From NCBI GenBank assembly GCA_019417795.1, contig DXUR01000143.1:1-6725 (forward strand): a stretch of DNA of 6,725 bases, written 5' to 3'. This document shows, in pieces, positions 1 to 5,184 of the stretch (position 1 is its first letter; each line of letters starts with the position of its first letter). Under the pieces are notes generated by a model. The model was given only the letters and a program-made list of their open reading frames with translations, was not told where the DNA came from and did no database searches. This DNA is from Clostridiales bacterium (GTDB lineage: Bacteria > Bacillota_A > Clostridia > Oscillospirales > Oscillospiraceae). The translations under genes were made by a program, and so were the position numbers.

Positions 1-636
1 CTGACCGAGCCCCAGTGGAAGGGCAAGATCGTGATGCAGAATCCTCTGGACAACCTGTCCTGGGGCTCCTGGATCACCGGCTTCTGCGTAGGCGAGGAGC
101 CGAACCGTCTGGCCGAGGCTTATAAGGCCCTGTATGGCGAAGAACTGAAGCTGTCCGACGGCTGCGAGAACGCCGGTTATGAGTTCCTGAAGCGTCTGCA
201 CGCCAACGAACCGATCTTCACCGCTTCCTCCGACGCGATCGCCGAGGCTGTCGGTACCCCCGGCCAGAAGGATCCCCCCGTTGGCTTCTGCGCTTCCTCC
301 AAGCTCCGCAAGGCCGCCGATAACGGCTGGGTCTTTGCTCCCGTGAATCTGGAGCCCGACACCGGTATCCCCGCTGTCAACACCCTGTACGTTGTGGAAG
401 GCTGCGAGCATCCTGCCGCCGCCAAGCTGCTGATCCGCTTCATGATGGGCGGCATCGACGGTGACACCTCTGGTTACAAGCCCTTCAACACTCTGGGCGG
501 CTGGCCTGTCCGCGATGACATCGAACCCGCCGAGGGCTCCACTCCCTTCTCCGAGATCAACGTTGCTCCCTTTGACGCCAACGAGATCTATGTGAACTAC
601 AACGCCGTCCGCGATTTCTGGCAGATGTTGGGCTGA
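1..636 (+). CDS. ABC transporter substrate-binding protein, iron(III)-type (C-terminal part)
   Basis: The frame is open from base 1 and ends at TGA 634-636. The 211 visible residues begin LTEPQWKGKIVMQNP, so the N-terminus, lipoprotein or signal peptide and first lobe lie upstream of the window. The (D)LTxPxWKGKIVM segment is typical of the extracellular solute-binding proteins of the FbpA/AfuA group (COG1840), which sit outside the membrane and deliver Fe(III) or a similar ligand to an ABC permease. The later part (PVNLEPDTGIPAVNTLYVV, then HPAAAKLLIRFMM) fits the second lobe and its C-terminal helices. Codons are strongly biased (CTG, ACC, CCC, GGT, CGT), suggesting high expression. Several cysteines (FCVG, GCEN, GFCA, EGCEH) are unusual for an exported protein but tolerable in an anaerobe. 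The ligand cannot be told from this part; phosphonate, thiamine or polyamine binding proteins are alternatives. Confidence 0.8.
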   Translation: MTEPQWKGKIVMQNPLDNLSWGSWITGFCVGEEPNRLAEAYKALYGEELKLSDGCENAGYEFLKRLHANEPIFTASSDAIAEAVGTPGQKDPPVGFCASSKLRKAADNGWVFAPVNLEPDTGIPAVNTLYVVEGCEHPAAAKLLIRFMMGGIDGDTSGYKPFNTLGGWPVRDDIEPAEGSTPFSEINVAPFDANEIYVNYNAVRDFWQMLG

Positions 637-670
637 TCGGTCCTTCCATCCGCTGACTGTATGTAAGCAA

Positions 671-699
671 GAGCGGCGGACGATCGTCCGCCGCTCTCT
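671..699 (+). terminator. GC-rich palindrome, likely terminator of the substrate-binding protein gene (H1)
   Basis: Bases 671-696 are a perfect palindrome: an 11-bp stem GAGCGGCGGAC / GTCCGCCGCTC around a GATC loop, starting 34 bases after the stop codon. It is followed by TCTTCAT, a weak U-tract. The position and stability suit a terminator, but its 3' arm is shared with a second hairpin (692-732), so it may also be part of a switch. Confidence 0.6.
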
Positions 700-752
700 T
701 CATCCCAAAAGCTTTTTGGGATGAAGAGAGCGCAGGCTCTCCGCTTCATTTT
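692..752 (+). promoter_or_regulatory. Two further overlapping hairpins (H2, H3), possible attenuator-like leader
   Basis: H2 pairs 692-710 with 714-732 as a perfect 19-bp stem with loop GCT. It uses the last five bases of the preceding palindrome. H3 pairs GAGAGC (726-731) with GCTCTC (736-741) and ATGAA (721-725) with TTCAT (745-749), with a CGC bulge, and is followed by TTTTC. H2 cannot coexist with H1 or H3, while H1 and H3 can. That is the 1:2, 2:3, 3:4 arrangement of an attenuator, lying just before the membrane-protein gene at 771. It could also be only back-to-back terminator debris. No ligand, leader peptide or protein binding site was identified. Confidence 0.4.
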
Positions 753-770
753 CAAAACTGCGAGGTATCT

Positions 771-1427
771 ATGAGCTTCTTTATCGACAAGCATGGCCGC
801 AGAAAAAGCCCCATTGCGCTGGCGGCGTGCGGTGCGGCACTGTTGGATCTGGCCGTTTACTTCTGTACAGCCGCGCTTCTGGCGGGACCGCTGTACCGGA
901 CCGTCTTTTTCGGCGGCGAAACGGTCACCTCCATGCTCCACACCATCATCATTACGGTCATCAGCACGCTGCTCTGCTGCCTGTTGTTCCTGCTGAAGGA
1001 CAAGCGGGTGGTGCCCTACGGCTTTGCTGGGCTGGCTGTGATCCTGCTGATGTTCTGCGCGGCGGCGTGGATGCTGCCGCAGGAGACGAGAGGCTCTATG
1101 CTGCGCCTGTTTCTGACGGTCGGTCTGCCGCCGGTGCTGCTTGGCAACGCCGTCAGCTGGCCCATCTACCGAAGGCTGCGGAAGGCGCATCCCGAGTATT
1201 TCGTCAGAAAGACCATCTCGGAGGAGCTGAAAGAGGCGGTGGAACAGGAGCAGAAAAAGAAGCCCGCTGCAAAGCCGGTATCCGATCCGGTCCAGACGCC
1301 GGAGCCGGATATCTCTCCCACAGAGGCCCTGTTTGGCCCGGAAAGCTCCGGAACGGCTCCCGGTGCGTTCCATAACGCCCAGGATGAGGCCATGCTGTTT
1401 TACGAAGACGATGACGATGAATCATAA
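771..1427 (+). CDS. Putative four-helix membrane protein with charged cytoplasmic tail, unknown function
   Basis: A 218-residue protein I do not recognise. The ATG at 771 is preceded by GAGG (762-765) with 5-base spacing. Four hydrophobic stretches are visible at about residues 14-41, 52-75, 80-102 and 110-132. The loops between them carry Arg/Lys (KDKR at 76-79, YRRLRK at 133-138), and the positive residues place the last loop and tail inside the cell. Residues 145-165 (RKTISEELKEAVEQEQKKK) look helical or coiled, then comes a Pro/Ala-rich linker (165-200) and a very acidic end, YEDDDDES. There are no catalytic motifs. The stop is 26 bases before the start of the HAD gene, so the two are probably co-transcribed. 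Possible roles include a small accessory or morphogenesis membrane protein; nothing in the sequence decides this. Confidence 0.8.
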   Translation: MSFFIDKHGRRKSPIALAACGAALLDLAVYFCTAALLAGPLYRTVFFGGETVTSMLHTIIITVISTLLCCLLFLLKDKRVVPYGFAGLAVILLMFCAAAWMLPQETRGSMLRLFLTVGLPPVLLGNAVSWPIYRRLRKAHPEYFVRKTISEELKEAVEQEQKKKPAAKPVSDPVQTPEPDISPTEALFGPESSGTAPGAFHNAQDEAMLFYEDDDDES

Positions 1428-1453
1428 TAATGACCGGTAAGGAGGACCCACCA

Positions 1454-2260
1454 ATGCTGAATACCGTTTTATTCGATATGGGCGGCACATTAGAGGACAT
1501 CTGGAACAATCAGGAGACCCAGGCGAAGGCCATGGATGCGCTGCAGAAAACCCTGCGGGCGCACGGTCTGGAGCCGGGATGCAGCCCGGAGGAGTTTGAC
1601 CGCCGGGTCATGGCTGGCCTGAAAGAATACAAGCGCTGGAGCGAGGGCCTGGAATTGGAGAAGAAGCCGGAGGAGATCTGGCCTGACTACTACTTGAAAG
1701 AATTTGGCTTCGACCGGGAAAAGCTGATCCCCATTACGGAGGAGCTGGCCAATCTCTGGGAGGTGACCTATTACCACCGGGAGCTGCGGGGCGACGTTCT
1801 GGAAACGCTGGAAGCGCTGAAGGCCCGCGGCTACCATATCGGCATCATTTCCAACAATGCCTCCCTTTACAACGTGTTCAACATGCTGGAGGAGTACGGC
1901 ATCCGGGGCTGCATGGAGGATGTGACGGTTTCCAGCGTGACCGGCTACCGCAAGCCCCATCCGGAGATCTTCCGCATTTCTCTGCGGCAGATGCAGACCA
2001 CAGCCGAAAACTGCGTGTATGTGGGCGATACGATCTCCCGCGACATCATCGGCGCCAAGCAGGCGGGCTTCGGCAAAGCCGTTCAGATCGTCTCCGCACT
2101 CTCTGCCCAGAAGGACGCGGCAACGGCGGCGGACGCGGAAAAGCCCGACCTTGTGATCCAGAATCTTCTGGACATGATTCCCTGGCTGGATCAGATCAAC
2201 CCCGATATGCACATCGACGAAGCCCAGCAATCCTCCGGAATGTTCGTTCCGTTTTTCTGA
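1454..2260 (+). CDS. HAD-superfamily hydrolase with altered motif I (DxG instead of DxD)
   Basis: A 268-residue protein. An upstream in-frame ATG exists at 1430, but AAGGAGG (1439-1445) with 8-base spacing selects 1454. HAD motifs are in order. Motif I is LFDMGGTLED with nucleophile D8; motif II is GIISNN with S133; motif III is GYRKPHPEIF with K167; motif IV is VYVGDTISRDIIGAKQAG with D192 and D197. Residues ~14-110 form the helical C1-type cap, as in subfamily I phosphatases, dehalogenases and phosphoglycolate-phosphatase relatives. The family acts in the cytoplasm on phosphate esters through an aspartyl-phosphate intermediate. The usual second Asp of motif I (D+2, the acid/base in phosphatases) is Gly10 here, so ordinary phosphatase chemistry may be weakened or changed. 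The substrate is unknown. The gene is the second of a pair with the membrane protein at 771. Confidence 0.9.
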   Translation: MLNTVLFDMGGTLEDIWNNQETQAKAMDALQKTLRAHGLEPGCSPEEFDRRVMAGLKEYKRWSEGLELEKKPEEIWPDYYLKEFGFDREKLIPITEELANLWEVTYYHRELRGDVLETLEALKARGYHIGIISNNASLYNVFNMLEEYGIRGCMEDVTVSSVTGYRKPHPEIFRISLRQMQTTAENCVYVGDTISRDIIGAKQAGFGKAVQIVSALSAQKDAATAADAEKPDLVIQNLLDMIPWLDQINPDMHIDEAQQSSGMFVPFF

Positions 2261-2349
2261 ATGAACGCAGCGTGACGTTGCGGCAAGAGCTATCAGCAGA
2301 TCAGCACATCATAGCCGTCCAACGGAGAGAAGCACAGTTGAATACTGAA

Positions 2350-2386
2350 AAAAGCGGATGCACGTCTCAGGCGTGCATCCGCTTTT
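2350..2386 (+). terminator. Rho-independent terminator after the HAD gene
   Basis: A 15-bp perfect stem (2350-2364 with 2372-2386, core GCGGATGCACG / CGTGCATCCGC, 7-base loop) has an A-run on the 5' side and TTTT on the 3' side. It lies 90 bases after the HAD stop. The A/T tracts on both sides would let it work in either direction, but the nearest minus-strand gene ends about 390 bases away and has its own hairpin. Confidence 0.8.
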
Positions 2387-2405
2387 GCATAGCAAAATAA
2401 GAAAT

Positions 2406-2567
2406 GTGCCATTTCCTCGCCCCTGCGAGGCAACCGGAAATGATGCACGAAAGCTTCATGCACTGGCATTTGTGCATGTTCGTGGTGCGCTGCTCTTGCA
2501 TGAAGCTTTATACCGAAAACTACTCGCTGGGCGAGTCGTTCAATAGGAGCTTCTGCCGATGAGGAAA
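2406..2567 (+). other. Structured intergenic region with three hairpins, possible ncRNA or repeat element
   Basis: Three hairpins follow one another. Hairpin A pairs 2406-2409 with 2445-2448 and 2410-2416 with 2436-2442 (CATTTCC/GGAAATG), with inner CCTCGC/GCGAGG (2415-2420, 2425-2430) as an alternative tip. Hairpin B pairs AAAGCTTCATGCA (2450-2462) with TGCATGAAGCTTT (2497-2509), 13 bp and perfect. Hairpin C is ACTCGC-TGG-GCGAGT (2522-2536). TTTCCTC (2412-2418) can also pair with GAGGAAA (2561-2567), closing the whole region. This much ordered pairing in about 160 bases between two convergent genes suggests a structured RNA or a palindromic intergenic repeat. The strand is uncertain. Confidence 0.4.
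2440..2562 (+). CDS. Possible 40-residue small protein (doubtful)
   Basis: ATG 2440 (or the adjacent ATG 2443) opens a 40-codon frame to TGA 2560-2562, starting MMHESFMHWHLC and ending SFNRSFCR. It contains four cysteines (C12, C18, C20, C39). GCGAGG (2425-2430) lies 9 bases upstream and could serve as a ribosome binding site. Against it, most of the frame is made of the arms of the inverted repeats described for this region, so it may be an accidental reading of a structured element. Confidence 0.2.
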   Translation: MMHESFMHWHLCMFVVRCSCMKLYTENYSLGESFNRSFCR

Positions 2568-2672
2568 AATAAAACTTTCTCAGTTATGGTAGAAATACGG
2601 TCTGGCAAGGCTTCTTTGAACGCAAGCTATAGTATGCTGTTCTCCGTTACGCACAGAGTGAAATGTAATAAC

Positions 2673-2712
2673 GCAGGTGTCTGCCATCTATTGCTATACG
2701 GCAGACACCTGC
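2673..2712 (-). terminator. Hairpin, likely terminator of the NCS2 permease gene
   Basis: GCAGGTGTCTGCC (2673-2685) and GGCAGACACCTGC (2700-2712) form a perfect 13-bp stem with a 14-base loop, 65 bases past the permease stop. Read on the minus strand it is followed by GTTATTACATTT, a moderately T-rich tail. The + strand side is A-rich (AAAAG), so the minus direction is favoured. Bases 2568-2672 hold nothing recognisable. Confidence 0.6.
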
Positions 2713-2777
2713 AAAAGTGCCGATTTCAAAAGTCCACGGGTCTTATCAAAGCAATCCCTAAAAATAGGATGATCGGT

Positions 2778-4142
2778 TTATTGATCCTTGTTTTCCTGAG
2801 GCAGGATCAGGTTCAGCAGAACTGCCATAATTGTGGCAATGACCACCGGCGTCTTACCGAAAATGATCGTAATGCTCTCCGGGAACTGGCTCAACGCAGA
2901 CGAGGATTGAGAGATACCAACGCCCAACGCAGCCGACAGCCCTACAATGGTAGTATTGCGGGGGGAGATGGTTTCGGACGCGATCAGCTTCATGCCGGTC
3001 ATAGCGATGGTGGAAAATACAGTGATGGTCGCTCCACCCAGCACGCATTGCGGAATCGTCGTTAAAATAGCTGAAAATTTAGGAATCAGACCCGCAAGCA
3101 GCAAAAATCCGCCGGCCAAAGCAAAAACCACCCGATTAACGACCTTATTTGTAGTAACAATACCTACATTTTGCGAATAGGTCGCTGTTGGCAGGCTGCC
3201 GAAAAATGCCGACAGCACATTGGTCAGGCCATAGGTAACAATGCCGCCCTGCAGCTCTTGGTCCGTGGGCTCCCGGTTCAAGCCTCCCACCGTGGTGGCG
3301 GTCAAATCGCCGATCGCCTGGATCGCGTTGATGGCGAACAGCAGTGCAAGCGCGATGCAGGCCGAGAACTCAAACTTGATGCCGAAATGCATGAATTGGG
3401 GAAAGGAGAACCACGCCGCGTCTCTCACCTCAGAGAGATCTACCATGCCAAACACAGCGGCGACAATATATCCGGCGATCATGCCCAGCAGGATGGCGGC
3501 AAGCTTGCAGATGCCCTTGCCCTTGTTTGACAAAATCATAACGACGATCAAGGTGAACGCCGCCACCGCCCAGTTTTGCCATGAGCCGTGAACCAGCGCG
3601 GAGGTCAAGCCCTTTCGCAGCACGACTACCTCGTAAGTATTCCCGGTGCCGCCGGCCATATAATTGATGGCGGTAGGATAGAGAGAAAGACCGATCGTGA
3701 ACACCACCGTGCCGGTGATGATGGGCGGGAAAAATCTGCGGATCTTCTTCACAAAAACACCCACAACAGCGGCAACGATACCGCCAACGACCATTGCACC
3801 CGCAATGGTGGCGATGTCTCCGCCGCCGCCAACGATGGCCTGCATACTGGGCAAGTAAGCAAAGCTGATGCCGAACATTACAGGAAGTCCGGAACCCAGC
3901 TTGCCGCCAATGGGGAATAACTCGATCAGGGTCGTCACTGCGGACATGACCAAGGATACCTGAATGAGCAGAACGCGTTCACTCTGCGGTAATCCAAGCG
4001 CGTTGGCAATAATGATCGCCGGGGTAACACAGCCGACGATCATAGCGACTAAGTGTTGCAGTGCCAAGGAGATCGACATTCCAAGGGGCGGAATACCATT
4101 GAGCTGAAATAGTGCTTCGCGGCTGTAGTTACATTGTTTCAT
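2778..4142 (-). CDS. NCS2-family nucleobase permease (xanthine/uracil/uric acid type)
   Basis: A complete 454-residue integral membrane protein of the length usual for nucleobase:cation symporter-2 proteins (about 14 helices). ATG 4140-4142 is preceded by GAGGG (4152-4156) at 9 bases. Family marks are the QH motif in helix 1 (Q29-H30 in LALQHLVAM), AIGDLTATT at 276-284 and the NCS2 signature QNVGIVTTNKVVNR at 324-337. It should import a purine or pyrimidine base with H+ or Na+ across the inner membrane. Compared from memory with E. coli XanQ, Q324/N325 and the GD aspartate (D279) are kept, but the position of E272 is Q275 and that of D304 is Y304. This may mark a Clostridia subfamily with another substrate or coupling. 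The gene stands alone, has its own promoter, and shows no purine-riboswitch features in the leader. Confidence 0.92.
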   Translation of the reverse strand: MKQCNYSREALFQLNGIPPLGMSISLALQHLVAMIVGCVTPAIIIANALGLPQSERVLLIQVSLVMSAVTTLIELFPIGGKLGSGLPVMFGISFAYLPSMQAIVGGGGDIATIAGAMVVGGIVAAVVGVFVKKIRRFFPPIITGTVVFTIGLSLYPTAINYMAGGTGNTYEVVVLRKGLTSALVHGSWQNWAVAAFTLIVVMILSNKGKGICKLAAILLGMIAGYIVAAVFGMVDLSEVRDAAWFSFPQFMHFGIKFEFSACIALALLFAINAIQAIGDLTATTVGGLNREPTDQELQGGIVTYGLTNVLSAFFGSLPTATYSQNVGIVTTNKVVNRVVFALAGGFLLLAGLIPKFSAILTTIPQCVLGGATITVFSTIAMTGMKLIASETISPRNTTIVGLSAALGVGISQSSSALSQFPESITIIFGKTPVVIATIMAVLLNLILPQENKDQ

Positions 4143-4160
4143 AAATCGTTTCCCTCGCTA

Positions 4161-4205
4161 TCATCTGACTGGCAACAGAGGCGTATTTATTAAAATTTCC
4201 CTCAT
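4161..4205 (-). CDS. Possible 14-codon leader ORF upstream of the permease
   Basis: On the minus strand ATG 4203-4205 opens MREILINTPLLPVR and ends at TGA 4161-4163, five bases before the permease ribosome binding site (4152-4156). AGG (4211-4213) lies 5 bases upstream. It is inside the predicted transcript leader, so translation could affect permease expression. Short ORFs like this also arise by chance. Confidence 0.2.
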   Translation of the reverse strand: MREILINTPLLPVR

Positions 4206-4238
4206 CAAAGCCTGAATTTTTGACAAAGTATACAAACT

Positions 4239-4266
4239 ATTATAACCAAAAACCGCAGAAAGTCAA
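4239..4266 (-). promoter_or_regulatory. Sigma-A type promoter for the NCS2 permease
   Basis: Read on the minus strand: -35 TTGACT (4261-4266), 16-base spacer, -10 TATAAT (4239-4244). The -10 is a perfect match and the -35 misses by one base. Transcription would begin near 4232, giving a leader of about 90 bases. GTATAC (4228-4233), at the predicted start, is a possible operator half-site but too short to assign. Confidence 0.75.
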
Positions 4267-4306
4267 CAGCTTGTCCTATAAGGCGCTTTGCGTGAACATC
4301 TTATAA

Positions 4307-4459
4307 TGCGAGAACGGCAGCCTTACGCTGGAACTGGCAATTTCCGTTAGTCCGTTTGAGCAATTCGATTCAGGCTTTGAACTTAGGGGTTGTGACTACC
4401 TGAGATCCAGAGGATTTGCGATAGATACGCAAGCTGCTCCGGCTGAAAAAGGGCACTGA
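4307..4459 (+). pseudogene. Unassigned C-terminal gene fragment
   Basis: After a TAA at 4304-4306, a 50-codon frame runs to TGA 4457-4459. It reads like real protein, with stretches such as GSLTLELAISVSPFEQFD, FELRGCDYLRSRGFAID and TQAAPAEKGH. There is no plausible start codon or ribosome binding site. The frame continues upstream past the TAA for another dozen sensible codons (SYKALCVN), which would fit a decayed gene end. I do not recognise the family. The opposite strand is also partly open here, so the reading is uncertain. Bases 4460-4530 hold only a purine tract and AT-rich DNA. Confidence 0.3.
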
Positions 4460-4473
4460 CATGATTTGCATAG

Positions 4474-4498
4474 AAAAAAGGGGGGAAGAGGGGGGAGA
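4474..4498. repeat. Homopurine tract with two G6 runs
   Basis: A run of purines: A6, G6, AAGA, G6, AGAA. It lies just left of the presumed IS21 end. The two G-runs are too few for an intramolecular G-quadruplex, but the tract is a natural slippage site. Confidence 0.6.
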
Positions 4499-4539
4499 AT
4501 CCCTACACGATTGACCAATTTTTAAAACTGTACTGATTT

Positions 4540-4575
4540 GAGCACTATCTGGGCTATGCCCGGATAGTGCTCTTT
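4540..4575 (+). terminator. Hairpin at IS21 left end, probable insulating terminator
   Basis: A 15-bp stem starting GAGCACTATC (4540-4549) and closing GATAGTGCTC (4563-4572), with GGGC/GCCC and one G·T pair inside and loop TAT, is followed by TTTGG. It includes one copy of the TTGAGCAC repeat (4538-4545). Such hairpins near IS ends can stop transcription entering the element from outside. Confidence 0.5.
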
Positions 4576-4610
4576 GGTTACGGGCGATTATTTGAGTATT
4601 CCGCGCGAGA

Positions 4611-4698
4611 TTGCGCACCTCAACCGCTCAAATTGAGCATCCATTCCGGCGGGATTGAGCACCCTTGCCGCCGTCGTTGAGCACTGCGGTAAAATGTA
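4611..4698 (+). repeat. Four 22-bp direct repeats, putative IstA-binding sites
   Basis: TTGCGCAC (4611), TTGAGCAT (4633), TTGAGCAC (4655) and TTGAGCAC (4677) occur exactly 22 bases apart. The third positions share further C/CCG-rich bases. More distant related copies are TTGAGTAT (4592) and TTGAGCAC (4538). Two helical turns per unit would put bound transposase on one face of the DNA. Multiple internal end repeats are a hallmark of the IS21 family. Confidence 0.7.
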
Positions 4699-4732
4699 GA
4701 TATGCATCAGATTTCTGGCGTAAATATCTACA
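4695..4732 (+). promoter_or_regulatory. Stem-loop abutting the istA ribosome binding site
   Basis: TGTAGATAT (4695-4703) pairs perfectly with ATATCTACA (4724-4732), with a 20-base loop. The 3' arm ends at the first A of AAGGAGG (4732-4738). It could reduce translation of istA from transcripts entering from outside. TAAAAT at 4690-4695 is a possible -10 for istA, which a shorter transcript would use to avoid most of the stem, but no convincing -35 is seen. Confidence 0.35.
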
Positions 4733-4746
4733 AGGAGGTCACCTGT

Positions 4747-5184
4747 ATGACCAATTACCGCGAGATCCTCAGGCTCCATAGCCTGGGACTCACACACCGA
4801 GAGATCGTAGATGCCGCTGGTTGCGGTCGCAACACGGTCACACGTACATTAGCCCGGGCTCGGGAACAGAAACTTGACTGGCAGCAAGCTCAGTCCATGT
4901 CGCAGCAGGGAGTTTCCCAGCGTTTATTTCCAACCGAGCAAAAGGATCCTGTCTACAAGATGCCGGACTACGAGTGGGTGCACCGTGAGATGCAGAAGAA
5001 CGGCGTCACCTTGAGCCTGCTGTGGGTGGAATACTGTGAGCAGTGCCATCAGAACGACGAACTGCCCTACAAATCCACCCAGTTCAATAAATATTACGCG
5101 GACTATGTCCACAAAACGAAAGCCACCGTGCACTTTTCGTGCTGTTCCCGGAGCTTGAAGATCTCGTCGGCAATCTCGCCGTAG
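4747..5184 (+). pseudogene. istA: istA, IS21-family transposase, 3'-truncated
   Basis: The start ATG 4747 has AAGGAGG at 8 bases; an upstream ATG at 4702 lacks one. The first ~129 residues are IstA-like: MTNYREILRLHSLGLTHREI leads into a helix-turn-helix (about residues 17-38, with CGRNTVTRTL), then a linker and the YADYVHKTKATVH segment that precedes the DDE catalytic domain in this family. The catalytic core and C-terminus are absent. From about residue 130 the frame reads into antisense recombinase DNA and adds about 16 meaningless residues before the stop at 5184. The full protein is normally about 400-500 residues, so this piece could bind DNA at best. Confidence 0.85.

Larger units (their letters stand above)
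4534..5133 (+). mobile_element. IS21-family insertion sequence, left-end remnant
   Basis: The left end consists of a hairpin (4540-4572), four evenly spaced TTGAGCAC repeats (4611-4698) and the start of istA (4747). The IS21 family carries istA and istB and has several repeated transposase-binding sites inside each end. The outer boundary is probably the TG at 4534, because IS21 ends usually begin TG, but the right end and target duplication are missing, so this is inferred. The rest of istA, all of istB and the right end are lost at about 5124-5133. Confidence 0.7.

Noticed and set aside
597..1373. Long minus-strand ORF (258 codons) opposite the membrane-protein gene
   Set aside because: Arg/Gln/His-rich low-complexity translation, no ribosome binding site, fully antisense to a gene with a good start and sensible helices.
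1430..1453. Earlier ATG (1430) as start of the HAD gene
   Set aside because: The AAGGAGG lies downstream of it, and motif I is normally within about 10 residues of the N-terminus, which fits ATG 1454.
1490..2230. Long minus-strand ORF (246 codons) opposite the HAD gene
   Set aside because: Antisense shadow of a gene with all HAD motifs; no recognisable domain.
3588..3920. Plus-strand ORFs opposite the permease (also 3171-3591 and 2559-3065)
   Set aside because: They lie antisense to a complete NCS2 permease and have charged, repetitive translations typical of reversed membrane-protein DNA.
4143..4232. Purine riboswitch in the permease leader
   Set aside because: No purine-aptamer core or three-way junction pattern could be traced in the roughly 90-base leader.
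4225..4236. GTATAC operator for a GntR-type regulator
   Set aside because: Only the six-base core is symmetric, the flanks are not, and no regulator gene is nearby.
4370..4618. Minus-strand 82-codon ORF across the IS21 left end
   Set aside because: It runs through the terminal hairpin and repeat array, has no ribosome binding site and no recognisable motif.
4611..4698. CRISPR-like array from evenly spaced repeats
   Set aside because: Units are only 22 bases with an 8-base core, lie directly upstream of istA, and fit transposase-binding sites; no cas genes.
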